From Gari tellinella (lineage: Eukaryota > Mollusca > Bivalvia > Cardiida > Psammobiidae): a DNA stretch of 64,000 bases. The stretch is from contig OV277864.1 of assembly GCA_922989275.2 (NCBI GenBank), positions 28,469,550 to 28,533,549 on the forward strand, written 5' to 3'. The notes below the pieces were generated by a model. That model did not search any database and was not told the DNA's origin. It saw nothing but the letters and a program-made list of their open reading frames with translations. Both the position numbers and the translations under genes were made by a program. This document shows positions 1 through 10,990 of the stretch, one piece after another (positions within the stretch are counted from its first letter, which is position 1; every line of letters begins with the position of its first letter).

Positions 1-138
1 AAACGTTGAAATTTGTGGCAAGATAAAACGGAACACCCCGTTTGGTAAATTTGTATATCTTCTTTTAAGCAGTCTTAGTAACAAAAAATACTATTGGATT
101 GGAGTGGACACAATATGGTTAATTACTGTACAGCACAA

Positions 139-390
139 TACAGCGGAGAATATGTTATTCTTTCCCGTTTAAACGAAACGAAACGCAAACGATAAACACT
201 AAAACGTAGAAAAGTGCAACATTTTTAGACAATTCTGATAATATATGTTTATCTTGGTGGCAAACAAAGTGGAGCCTGATCAGACGCCGGGTTACCCGGC
301 GTCTGATCTGGCTCCAAACTGTTTGCAATAAAAATAATAGTTTTAACGTAAACGCGTTTATAAGGAAAGAATAACGTGTTCTTCACTGTA
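139..390. mobile_element. Family A palindromic MITE
   Basis: TA-flanked nonautonomous element beginning TACAGCGGAGAA and ending TTCTTCACTGTA. The sub-terminal arms (CCCGTTTAAACG on one side, AACGCGTTTAT on the other) are inverted copies. Core-1 palindrome at 260-326 with centre CCGGGTTACCCGG. The left arm of the core carries one mismatch (CAAAGTGG for CAGTTTGG). It has no coding capacity; the ends suggest mobilisation by a Tc1/mariner-type transposase (inference). Confidence 0.8.
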
Positions 391-929
391 CAGCGGATGG
401 TGTAACCGTTTCAAATCATTTTGATAACCTCTGAATACAAATGTGCCATGAACTCCATTTTATCAATAAAGTTACAATAAATGTTGTACTTAACGATAGT
501 TGCTAAAGCAATATATTGGTAGTATTATGGACAGTCACCAGATTAATGCAGAATAAAATATAATGTAGATGATAATGTTGATAACTCCTTAAGGCTTTTC
601 TATATTACAGTTGCCCTGCATTGATTCGCCTATTTAAATATATCAATGACTTTTCTTTCGATGGTTACTTAAAACATGTTGAAATGTAATTTCAATTAAC
701 TTATTCGCCCCTAGATCTTTTATGCGACATCCCAGTTTCCAATTCAGTGAATCAAATTTATGACTATTAAAGATTGTTTCCTGCAATCTATTAATCACAA
801 TATGGCCAACAATGCATACCCTTATCAGAGGGCTCCTCTGGTCAGGGTCAACATTATTTGCGTAAAACGAACGTGCGTTTCACAAACATAGGTAAACTGT
901 TTGTAAATGACGAGTTCAGTCGTCGCGAC
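391..929. other. Unannotated AT-rich stretch
   Basis: Neither a gene nor a repeat is recognisable here. Confidence 0.5.
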
Positions 930-1179
930 AGTGGATAATCTGTTATTCTTTCCCGTTTAAACGCAAACGAAACGCAAAACCATGAAATGTAGAAAATGAC
1001 AACCTTTTGACATTTTTGACTTTTCATGTTTATCTCGGTGGCAAATAGTTTGGAGCCAGATCTGACGCCGGGTAACCCGGCGTCTGATCTGTCTGATCTG
1101 GCTCCAAACTGTTTGCAATAGAAATAATAGTTTTAGCGTAAACGCGTTTATTGGAAAGAATAACGTTTTCTCCACTGTA
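930..1179. mobile_element. Family A MITE with duplicated arm segment
   Basis: Begins CAGTGGATAA and ends TCCACTGTA. Core 1 runs about 1043-1118 and has a local duplication of GATCTGTCT in its right arm, so the palindrome is slightly asymmetric. The 5' flank has GA instead of the usual TA. Confidence 0.78.
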
Positions 1180-1732
1180 GAGTTGATTTTTAAAATTACA
1201 ATTGTTTCTCTATGACAATGATTAATGAGCAGTTATCTTTGAACATTGTACTAGCGGTATTCTTAACACATCAAAGGGTCTGTTTAATTGCAAGAAAACA
1301 ACAGGCAGAAACAATGGTGACAGTTTTATTGATGTAGGCCCACGATGATACATTCAGATATCGGTGTAACATGTGTTACGCTATCATTTCCCGAAAAACG
1401 TGAAACTCTTTAATCCACTGAGTTCTGAAACCTCAAACAGACAGTTTAAATTTCCAATTTTAAGTACTGTCAATTTATTATTACTTTTCATGGTTGTTTG
1501 CTACAATATACGTCGTTTTACGAATTGAAAAACAAAAGCATAGGCGCCTTCTGAACTGGATGAGTTTTACTGTTTGTCCCCTTTTTTAAATATTTAGATA
1601 TCGGTCTTCAAAAGCCTGAATGATTTTCTGGCTCAAAACAGTTTGGAGCCAGAACAGACGCAAAGTGAATATAATTAACGTCTGAATTGACTGAAATGGA
1701 ACTGTAATATTAGTAAAAGATCTTTATTCTGC
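1180..1732. other. Noncoding stretch with a core-1 remnant
   Basis: Apart from a half core-1 arm at about 1636-1661 (CAGTTTGGAGCCAGAACAGA) no feature is seen. Confidence 0.5.
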
Positions 1733-1953
1733 TTAACCCATTTGCACCTTGTGGATTCTTCAATGCTTATATACATTGTATTCGATTAGTCCATTTTTCT
1801 CTAAGGGTTGTCTGTTCTAAAATTTCATTTTTATTGAACTTCCTATCAGCAAACAGTGTATACTCTGATCAGACGTGGTATTATGCGGCGTCTGATGAGA
1901 GTCTAAACTGTTTGCCTATGTTCTATATAAAGGACGCGGGCATAATAAGTTAA
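1733..1953. mobile_element. Family E palindromic MITE (TTAA)
   Basis: TTAACCCATTTGCACC at the left; the right end is a degenerate AATAAGTTAA. Core 1 of the E subtype (CAAACAGTGTA...) spans about 1848-1915. Its left arm is worn (GACGTGGTATTATGCGGCGTC), so symmetry is partly lost, as expected for an old copy. Confidence 0.72.
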
Positions 1954-3610
1954 CTGCGGTTTGTTCAGGTTCGTTAAACTCCTTCGGGCTGCAGGATTTG
2001 GCAAACAGTGAATGCCAATATAATAGAGCTCTTACGTAGCCCTTAGATAAAGGTCTACAGAGTTTTCATCTTGCAAATGTCATCTTTACATAGACTATAC
2101 CTTACTTGTAATTTTAAAAATGAAATTGTCCACTTGATGTATCAGGAGAAAGCGATTTATCTAAAATCGATATTTAAGAAAAGTTAATCCCATATTGTGA
2201 CCATCCATTATAAAACTCATGGCAAGTGATTTTTACACAAGTTACTTCGAAATACAGAACAAAACAATGCAGAAAATGTGTTTACCGTAGTATTTCTAGT
2301 GTACATCAAACTGTCACCTGTCTCTAGGGATATCTACATACTTGTAATATGAGACTTATTGGCTTCTTCTCACAGTATCCAATATCTCACAACTGGAACA
2401 TGTAGTCACGTGGTGTACGTGTCTGTACTTACAATATAGATCTACAGTCGAGTACCGGCTTTTTCAACCACTCCAATGATGTCTTATTGTCGGTCGTCAG
2501 GACATAAATGTATGCGTGTAGTAGATTTTCAAAGCAGAATGAAAATAAGCAAACATTTACAAATGAAATATCCTTGAATGAGTTCATCTGTTTGGGCTAT
2601 AGTGCAAAGTATAGGAATGTCTTTATAATAACAAATGTCGAGAGCCTATGATCCTGCTTCCTCCGCTCACCTTGAGGAAATATCCCAAGATGTCTAGTAG
2701 GAAGGACTTTGATTAAGGTAACTCGCTAGTGAGCTTTCTTTTCATGGAAGGTGTTATGAAACTTTGCTTGAAGAATGATATTAGTCTAAGAAACAATCTG
2801 TGCGAATATAGGAAAAAATTATCGTATGGTTTGTCTTTAAGGTCTCTTTCTTTAGCAAAAACCTAGAACTTCGATGAAAAAGTATTTCTCAAAATTAAAT
2901 AAAGCAAAGGACTCTAAGTATCGTGCATTACATTGTTAATAACATTCCTTACAAGAAAATCAAAACATACTCGTATTTTGAAAAGGTGTTCAGAAAGATG
3001 TTATTTGCTATTTAATTTTTGTAAAATGCTATTTTTGTTTAAAAAAAAAACTTGAATTACAAAAAAAATGACTCCTTCAATGTTTAATTTTTTCATTCTA
3101 TTCAAACATGTTGTTGGTGAAATAGTTGGTCAATAAAGGTCATGAACGATTACGGTAAGGACTTGTTGTAATTTCAGTTTTTCTTTTTCAAATTGGGGAA
3201 TTTGAACACTAAATACATACAATTACCTTCTTTAAAAAGGAAATTCTGTCATTTAAATGCATTATAAAACCTTTCCAATTAACAGATAAAATAGATTTTA
3301 AACAGACTTGCTTATATGTCTGCTATAACGATTCGATCTTATAAAACTTGGCTTAATTTATATACTGTTATGTAATCATGTTTCTAATTTGAATTTGATC
3401 TTCAATTAGTATTTAAAGGCTTTACATTGTTTTATCTTTAGAACATTAGGAATTTCTTAGAATGGGCTATCATTGAATATTACAGAATATGACAGAATAG
3501 TATGGGAAATATGTAGATTGTTCTAGAAGGACACGTGATCTTATTTTATTGTAAGAAATGCCCTGAAAGTTTATATTTAGTAATTTTATGGTAAACAAAT
3601 TCTTATTTGT
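1954..3610. other. Long stretch without recognisable features
   Basis: AT-rich with poly-A tracts near 3041-3070. No ORF of note, no palindromic element. This is the longest blank region in the window. Confidence 0.5.
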
Positions 3611-4012
3611 TATGATCAATTTCAAAACTTTTAAATTTCACACACACATTATTGAAAGGTTTACCTTGGGAACTTTCGCCTGTGTACGTTGTATCAACCA
3701 ATTGATGTTTCACTGAGACTTAGCATCGCCCGAGGCTGTACTGAGCGATGTTAATGCATTGTCCCAAATGTGTGGCAAGTTGGAGCGCCGAAAGCTCCCA
3801 AAGGTAAAGCTTTCAATATAGAACAGAAGAACAGAACAGAACAGAATTTTATTTCACATAAACTTTACAGTTTCTAGTGATTACAAATCTCTCTACATAA
3901 ATATAACACTTTTGACAAGAAATCCTAGTGGTAGGTTTGTGTCCGATGGATGGACTTATCAAGCTAAAATATACTTAGTGTGTGAAATTTAAAAGTTTTG
4001 AAATTGATCATA
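3611..4012. mobile_element. Foldback element with 35-bp perfect TIRs
   Basis: Positions 3611-3645 and 3978-4012 are perfect inverted copies (TATGATCAATTTC... / ...GAAATTGATCATA). Inside lies a second imperfect hairpin (about 3656-3683 against 3788-3815, sharing TACCTTGGGAACTTTCG and its complement). After that come AACAG pentamer repeats (3828-3845) and AATTTTATTT, which reads like the tail of a retroposon on the minus strand. No coding capacity. Confidence 0.7.
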
Positions 4013-4173
4013 ATGTCAAGTCAAGTCAAATATTCTTTCTTGGCACAAACAACATAGTCCATCGCCTCTACAATCAGGCGGTCACAACCAAGCTCGAGAA
4101 GAGCATGACACGCGAATACATCATTTATATACAAATTCATTCATGAGTCACGGAGCATAAAAAATAATACTAC

Positions 4174-4740
4174 TAAAGTACAAAATATATAGTAAAGCAT
4201 TAAATCAACTATGTATAAAAATTGCACATTGCTTATCTCTTAATATGCAGTCTGTAGCGGGTGAGTTACGTATGCAAACAGTTTGGATCCTGATAGGACG
4301 CCGAGAAATTCGGCGTCCTATGATAATCCAAACGGCTTAATATACGAAGTACAATTAATCACAAGCATAAAAAGAACAACCCAAAGGTTAAGTCAACTTC
4401 GCACGCCTTAAAGATTGCGTACTCTGTCCAATACGCTGAGTTCTCAGTCGCTGACAATTAAAGTGCGAAATATACAGTAAAGCATTAATTCTACAATATT
4501 GTTACAGTCTGTAGCGGGTGAATCCGCAACACATATGCAAACAGTTTGGATCCTGATGGGACGACGGAATATACAAAGTACAAGTTATCACAAGCATAAA
4601 AAGAACACCATAACTCGAAATTTTAATATCCAGTATTCCATGCAGAAAAGTGTTGTTTCCAAGCAGAATAAAGGTTAAATCAACTTCGCACGCTTAAAAA
4701 CTGCATATACCTGTCCGATATACTTTGAGTTCTCTGCTGG
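4174..4740. repeat. Two-copy tandem duplication, about 285-bp period
   Basis: Copy 1 (4174-4458) and copy 2 (4459-4740) share TAAAGTRCRAAATATA, GTCTGTAGCGGGTGA, CACAAGCATAAAAAGAAC and CAACTTCGCACGC in the same order. Copy 1 carries an almost complete core-1 palindrome (4278-4337, centre GCCGAGAAATTCGGC). Copy 2 retains only the left arm up to GATGGGACGACGG, so one half of the palindrome has been lost. Confidence 0.75.
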
Positions 4741-5734
4741 AAGTGCAGCAGGCCAAGCAAAATAACGCTGTGGTTAAATGATTCAAAATCGCTTATATAC
4801 AAGCCAGCGCGATTAATATTACATACATGTAACCATACACATTTAAAACTTATTCTAATACAAAATGCAGTTTTACTTCGATAAAAGTGTTAAGTAGACT
4901 GGGGATATAATACGTGTGCATTCTGTGTTAAATGACACTTGGATTGTATTTATTCGGAAATGGTAAGTATTACGATTCTAAATCTTAAGTAAACTGTCAT
5001 GTCTTTCATTGGATAAATATACATATTTTCCTAGTCTTGTCAATATTCCAGTTTAAGAGTTTAAAAGTAATGATATAAAGTTTTGTTTAGTTGGCCAACG
5101 GCAATAGTATTTAGGAAGACAATTATTTCTTATATCACGATAGCACGGACAAACTAAGGTAAATGATACTCATCTTCTATAAATACATTCATTTCACACA
5201 GAACGATGAACAATATCCCACAGTTGAATTTCAACAAGAAATTCTCACATGATCTTTAATATTGTTCAATTGTTTCTAGGATATTAACAATGTGTTTAAA
5301 AAATAAAACTCAAAATTCACTACTTTTTTATCTTTCAACACTCATCAGTAATCTTGAATTTTACTTGTGAATTTATTCGGAAATCATGTTAAAAGAGTGC
5401 CAGTTTGTTTGTTATTCAGGCAGAACAGGAATCGGACTATTTTAGACTTTAAACATCAGATATTTACGTGTTTCTTCAACTAGTCATTTCAATTCGTGAA
5501 TATGTTCGTAAAGTTTGTTGCTGGCGTTGTGTCGTTCTGTTGCGCCTGGCTCGTAACATTACGTGTGTACTTATTGAACAACATGTTTTATTGATAAGTA
5601 AGTAGAAGTGGTCTTATTAAAAAAAGGTTATTTATCTATTTGAACAATTAATATTTACTTTCAGAAGGAATCATGTAGATATATTTAGTAAAAAAAAAAC
5701 CATTTTATACAAAATACTACTTAATTATATCCCC
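4741..5734. other. Unannotated AT-rich stretch
   Basis: Nothing recognised except short poly-A runs near 5692. Confidence 0.5.
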
Positions 5735-6218
5735 CGCCAACGTAGGGTATAAAGTAATCACACTGTCTGTCTCTTCATACGTGTGTCTATCTGCCCGTCT
5801 AGCAATTCTCGTAAACGCAAATCCTCCTTCACTGTTCATCGGATTCACATAAATAGATTCACATGTTGATAGAGTAACATGGGAATATGTGCATGGAGAA
5901 ATATATTTCCGTTCCTCCATTTCCAAGGGCAGATATTTCAAAGGGGAGATAATTAAACTTGACTGTCACAGGTTTTGACCTTGTAAACGCAACTCCTCCT
6001 ACATCGTCCATCGTTCTTACAAAATAACTTCACAGGTTGAAAGAGTACCAAGGAAAGATGTGCATTGAGGTATAACTTTCCGTTCCTCAATGTCCAAGGG
6101 AAGTGATTTTAAGGGGAGATAATTGTACCCCGTAAACGCAACTCCTCCTGTACATTTAATCGGATTTACAAAATAACTTCACAGGTTGCTAGAGTACCAT
6201 GGAAAGATATGCATTGAA

Positions 6219-6293
6219 GCAACCGAAATTGCAATAAAAAGTCAGTTTTGCAACAGTTATTGCAAAACGGGCTTTTATTGCAATTTCGGTTGA
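6219..6293. repeat. Hairpin 1 (AACCGAAATTGCAATAAAA)
   Basis: Left arm CAACCGAAATTGCAATAAAA plus AGTTTTGCAA; right arm the inverted copy ending TTGCAATTTCGGTTG. Small bulges (AGTC/GGG) lie mid-stem, with a loop of a few bases. Confidence 0.75.
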
Positions 6294-6295
6294 CA

Positions 6296-6428
6296 AAGTT
6301 CAACCAGTCTTGCGATAGCCAGAATTGCAATAACATTTTTGCAGTCCATCATCTATTGAAGAATAACGTTTCTAATTGACTTAAAAAAATTATTGTAATT
6401 CTGGATATTGCAAAACTGGTTGAACCTT
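6296..6428. repeat. Hairpin 2, adjacent to hairpin 1
   Basis: Arms at 6297-6336 (AGTTCAACCAGTCTTGCGAT...) and 6388-6427 (...TTGCAAAACTGGTTGAACCT) are imperfect inverted copies around a 50-bp loop. Shares TTGCAA/CCAGTTTTGCAA words with hairpin 1 and with 6452-6470. Confidence 0.7.
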
Positions 6429-6740
6429 GTCAAACGGAAGTGAAACAAAAAACCAGTTTTGCAATAAAACTGTGTCAAAATTCTATTCACGATTATTCTT
6501 ACCTTAGACTACACTTCGTATGATACTGTGTCATATACTGTTAAATTTTGCAAAAAGTAATTTATTTCCTACGCCGACAAGTGCTTAAAATTAATATTAC
6601 TGGCTTTGTACCTTATAAGCGCAACTCCTCATTCACTGTTCGTCGGCTTTACTTACATTTTTCACAAATTAATGGAATAGCATGGAACAATGTTAATAAA
6701 GAAATATATTTCCATTTTAAGTTTAAATATCTCCCCTTCG

Positions 6741-7165
6741 ATATGGCAGAATCGAAAAATATTTCTTAATATACTTAACAGCAAAAAAACTATGCATGAG
6801 ACATAATGTGTATTTATTATAACCTGTGTTTAAAAATCATAACAAAAATGATAACAAGTTAAACAATATTTAATTTCAATTCATGTCATGAAATTTTATG
6901 AAAATCTATGGAAGTATAATGTTACGGCGTCGCTCTAAAAACTGTAAGTGTCAAAAGTATACATTCACAAATGACCTTTTTTGCACCACAATATCAATGA
7001 CACAATACAAGTTTATATCCACTTATGTGTGGCTAAAATGGATTATGTCCTCCGTCTGTGCATAAAATCAACGTACATGTAACGTTGGACCTTCTGTGCA
7101 GCGAATGGATAGTTGCCCGTGTGCATACAAATGTCTGTGCATTCTCTTCTATGCGTCCATTGCAC
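6741..7165. other. Flank left of the LTR element
   Basis: No feature recognised. It ends at the insertion site of the retrotransposon. Confidence 0.5.
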
Positions 7166-7169
7166 ATAT
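7166..7169. repeat. Target site duplication, left (ATAT)
   Basis: ATAT immediately outside the left LTR, repeated at 19965-19968 outside the right LTR. Four to six bp is normal for this class of integrase. Confidence 0.75.
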
Positions 7170-7844
7170 TGTAGTGCGCTCGTGAATCTCGTGCTGGGTG
7201 AGTATAAATTTGGGTAGCGTGTTCACCCAGACCACGAGTATAATTAACTAAAGCTGGACTTCAAACAAAATTAACTGACTAGGAAAACTAAAGGAATATA
7301 ATGAAAGAGTAAGCAAAGATCTGGTTCCCTCACTTTATGTAGTGTGAGTATTCTATATCACAGATTTTTATCTACCAATAGTGGTATATCAAACATATAC
7401 AAGTAATCGGTATACTAAATACCGAGACTAGATTCTAATATTCTCCTAAAGTACAGATATGACGCTAAATTGAGTCAGTATCCACTATTATAATAATACT
7501 CAATTGGAACCATACAAATGTGTGCTTAAACTATTAATAAATGAATGTTAACATTAAATCAATGAAGAAATGTTAACATTAAATATTGTATCTCATTAAA
7601 TCTTATAATTAACTGTGTTCTATATGCAAGCTCTAGGCATTTAATGTTAATGCTGTGCATTAAAACATAAATGCATTAAATGTTAATGGACTAAATCTAG
7701 ATCTATTCTAGATTAATTGTTTAAGTTTGAAGATTAACTGCTAATTTGAAATAAGTGCCAAAAGATAATAACCTTGTTTGAGAATATAGATTTGCTCTTT
7801 GAAACCAAAAAAATTATGAAGTCCCAGAGTTGGAAAACCCCAGG

Positions 7845-7852
7845 CTTTTATA
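7845..7852 (-). promoter_or_regulatory. Candidate TATA box in 3' LTR
   Basis: TATAAAAG on the minus strand. The equivalent in the 5' LTR, which would drive the element, is TATAAACG at 19323-19330. No initiator or transcript evidence is available. Confidence 0.35.
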
Positions 7853-7898
7853 CTAAGAAGAATAAATGCACGTGAAACCATAGCAAAATTGCACAAAT

Positions 7899-8092
7899 AA
7901 ATACGAAAGAAGACTCAAGCAGGAAACGCAACACAAACAATACACCCATCTCTAAAGCAGAACACACACACAGCCATACCATAACAAACAAACACACACA
8001 CACACACACACGCAATACCATTCCTTCATCTACACACTAAATAGAAAAGAACACGCAAGACAAACATAAAGCTAAGTGAACATAGGAGCCCA
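7899..8092. repeat. 194-bp segment unique to the 3' LTR, homologous to 47062-47280
   Basis: Absent from the 5' LTR, which has 13 bp (19377-19389) in its place. Its reverse complement matches 47062-47280 nearly throughout (GGGCTCCTAT... to ...TTTCGTATTTATTT) and includes the (CA)n run at about 7990-8010. It is either an insertion or conversion into this LTR, or a deletion from the other. Confidence 0.85.
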
Positions 8093-8667
8093 GTGTTTCT
8101 GCGCAATCCCGCAACGTCGTCCCACAATAACGTTTGTGCAATCGTAAGAATTATGTGGAATTCTGTGGGATGCTTATAGCTTGCGTAGGAACCACAGCAT
8201 CCTTCAATAAAAAAATAGAGTTTTAACCCCTTTTATGAATTAAACTTATAAAGCAATTTCAATATCTAATAAAAGAAATGATTAAAGTATATTTTGGTTA
8301 CCTTGGCTGAAGAAAACGGCAATTGTTTAATGTAGAAAGTTGTTTTTATTCTCAAATGACAGCTCAGAAGACGCTGAGTTTACTTGAGTGTCTATAAATA
8401 GAATATAAACAACCCATGATGCATTAGGAAAATATGGCGGCCGATATAAACTATCTTTTCTCTAGCCAAAGTAAAACCTAAATTCCACCTACAGAAAACG
8501 TATTTACACGTAAAATATAACATGTTTGAGTTAACTAATGACTATTTGTTCGATGCAGACTGATGTCAATCTTTTATTATAAGTTACTACGGAGATTCAG
8601 CTGAGTGTTTACAATACAATGAATAACCTAGATCTGCTCGGTTTGTCACAGAATCTGGGTCATTACA

Positions 8668-8681
8668 TTACCCCCCTCCTA
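8668..8681 (-). promoter_or_regulatory. Polypurine tract
   Basis: Minus-strand AGGAGGGGGGTAA abuts the 3' LTR, the position and composition of the plus-strand DNA primer in LTR elements. Confidence 0.85.
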
Positions 8682-9185
8682 AAGTGTTTAAGTTCCAACA
8701 AACACCTTAAAGCTTTGAAAAATGCAAAAATAAAATATTTTTAAGTACACATAAGATAACATCAGTCTGTTCCAAACTACAACTCTATGTTTGATAAACA
8801 CTTATCAGTTCCAAATTCAGATAAATATTGCTTTGGTTGCACAAAAGAAATACCATAGAAGTTCTAAGATATTTCATGCTTAACCTTGGCGGTTACCTGA
8901 GAAAACTTGAATTTTGAAAAGCACAAACTTAACAATATTCAACATCATGAATACAACATAGTAAACCTTATAAACTCTTAACATTTAAATAATTACTTGA
9001 AACACTAAATTGACACGAGCCTTTCTTTTCCACCATCTTACAATTAAACATTAATAAACCAATTATTGTTAATTTATTTAACTTCCAATAGCTCGGGAGT
9101 CAATATTGGGTTATCAAGCCACATGAAATATTTATATTTTATACACAATGTACTTTGTCATCACTAGCAACTCTCATTTCAAAAT

Positions 9186-9234
9186 AACTAAGAATATTTT
9201 GAAAGGACTGTATCCCTCCAAAGGATCCCTAGTT
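9186..9234 (-). repeat. Stem-loop repeat 1
   Basis: Arms AACTA...TTTTGA and CCAAA...TAGTT; the weakest of the four stems, with several mismatches. The loop contains ACTGT. Confidence 0.55.
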
Positions 9235-9324
9235 ACCCTTGTATGACTCTTAATTATAACTTTCCACTTATTCATAAAAACAAACCGTGCTTCATCAGCA
9301 CTATCACCTGTCAAGGACAGAACA

Positions 9325-9373
9325 GTTAGAAATATTTTGAAGGAGCTGTTTTCCCTTCAAAGCATTTCTAGTT
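9325..9373 (-). repeat. Stem-loop repeat 2
   Basis: AGTTAGAAATATTTTGAAGG pairs with CCTTCAAAGCATTTCTAGTT with one mismatch and a few G-T pairs; loop AGCTGTTTTC. The GAAAT/ATTTC block differs from copies 3 and 4, yet both sides change together. Confidence 0.7.
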
Positions 9374-9550
9374 ATTCTTCCTCAACTCTGAAACATTTAC
9401 AACTCATACACATAAATTATTTTATCAACCTAACACTTCTCATGAATAATATAACCAAAGGTTACTTGTTATTCTGTCACGAACCTCAAGTATCAACAAC
9501 TAATACCTTGTGAGCATGTTTTATCCACACACAGCTCACATGCAAAATAG

Positions 9551-9597
9551 TTAGAGATCTTTTGAAAGGTACTGTTTCCCATCAAAGAATCCCTAAA
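9551..9597 (-). repeat. Stem-loop repeat 3
   Basis: TTAGAGATCTTTTGA pairs with TCAAAGAATCCCTAA with two mismatches; loop around AGGTACTGTTTCCCA. Confidence 0.65.
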
Positions 9598-9725
9598 TAT
9601 TATGGCTTTAATTCTATACATACAGTCATACTGTATGATCAAATGTAGTTACCCTGGTAAATGCATCTATTTACTACACAAAAAATGTGTTTTGTCAATA
9701 CCAACATGGTTCATGTGTGAAATAA

Positions 9726-9771
9726 CTAGAGACCTTTTGAAGAAACTGTTCGTCTTCAAAGAGTCTCTATT
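9726..9771 (-). repeat. Stem-loop repeat 4
   Basis: TAGAGACCTTTTGAAGA pairs with TCTTCAAAGAGTCTCTA at 16 of 17 positions; loop AACTGTTCG. The GAGAC/GTCTC block is a compensated change relative to GAAAT/ATTTC in copy 2. Confidence 0.7.
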
Positions 9772-10990
9772 TACAACTGCTTGGACCTATCAGTAATTTA
9801 TGAAAGACAAATTTAATGAAAATTAAATTTGGAAAATGATCCTATTTCACCATAAGCATATAATCTGAATCACTGGAATTACTTGACAAAGCAAATATAT
9901 CACTGTTGAACAGCTCTATCAACTCTGATACACTTATACACATATTTACTAATGTATACATATGACTTAAATCTATTGCATTTACCAACTCAATGCAGTT
10001 ATAAGACAACTGAATATCTTCCATCCATAAAATACAACTTATGATTTCCCCTATGGAATGTTAATTCAAGCTGCAACACATATGTGTCATGGATGAGCCT
10101 TACTAGGCGCACATATGGCACATGTATGTCACATATAATTATGGATTTTTAATAATGGTCAACCATTTTACTTATAAATGATTACCGTGACTTAATTTAT
10201 CACAATGGTCATACACTAAAACTTTATCTGTCCAAGATAAAAATATATACATGCATCGATGTATATTAAGTTTTACTTATACTAAGTTAACTTCTTATAC
10301 TCAAGTCTAAGCTTTAAGACTTCTATAAAATTCATTCATGGTCATACTGGTAGCATTCCATCACCTTATAATGGAACGGTACATTACAACAATGTATGAA
10401 AAGTCATTTCGCTTACTGCGAAATATACTGCATATGCTAAAACTAAGTCAGTGGTAAACTATTACCCTCAAGGCCTTAAGCCAAAGTTACTGTACTACAT
10501 CCTATTGTCTACTTATGAATTTAACAATTACTAGTTTATACTTAATACAATAATATCTAAATCTGTTTGTCATCTGTAGTCCTGGTATGGCATGGCACAT
10601 CTGGTATTTTGGTTTGCGTCAAAGTCTTTTATGGAATACAGTGATGTAATATATTCTATTTAGTGTTCATTCAGTATTCACACGCGTTTTGTGTTACTAA
10701 ATCACTTCTTAAGTGGGAATTATATGGGAGTTATTATTACCCATTCACTATGCTTCCACATGAATTAAATTATATGTATGTTAACACTGTATTGAAAGAA
10801 AGTTCATGTCGTCTATCACTGTTCCGTATCTATAGATCACTTTAAGAAATTTAAAGTCTCTATGGGAAGTGCGACCCATTCACTGAAATATATGATTATT
10901 AAATTAAAGTCCATTAGTTGAAGTCGCGTGTGCGTAAATATTGATGACGAAGTATGATGGACGGAAGATCGAAGGCTGTTGGCATTAGAT

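Larger units (their letters stand above)
5735..6740. repeat. Degenerate dispersed repeat (CCCCCGCC/GTAAACGCAACTCCTCC type)
   Basis: Starts with CCCCCGCCAACG and a TCTGTCTCTTC-like tract. It then has successive imperfect copies of a block that opens GTAAACGCAAMTCCTCC and closes AAGGGGAGATAATT (about 5812-5953, 5981-6125, 6132-6216, and a diverged one at 6615-6735). The hairpin pair at 6219-6428 interrupts it. From memory, blocks of this kind are widespread in mollusc genomes. The ORFs here are translations of the repeat. Confidence 0.55.
7170..8667 (-). repeat. 3' LTR (1498 bp)
   Basis: Plus-strand ends TGTAGTG...CATTACA; read on the minus strand it starts TGTAATG and ends CACTACA. It matches 18648-19964 with about 5 substitutions and one replacement (7899-8092 here against 13 bp there). 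A cluster of short direct and inverted copies of AATGTTAACATTAAAT lies at about 7541-7690. A TATA-box candidate (TATAAAAG, minus strand) is at 7845-7852. The substitution near 7339 removes an AATAAA that is present in the other LTR. Confidence 0.95.
8682..10990 (-). other. 2.3-kb 3' noncoding region of the LTR element
   Basis: Lies between the stop of the zinc-finger ORF and the polypurine tract. No ORF of significance. Contains an irregular tandem array (about 9120-9790) whose repeated part is a stem-loop, described separately. The rest (9800-10990) is AT-rich with no recognised signal. Confidence 0.7.
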
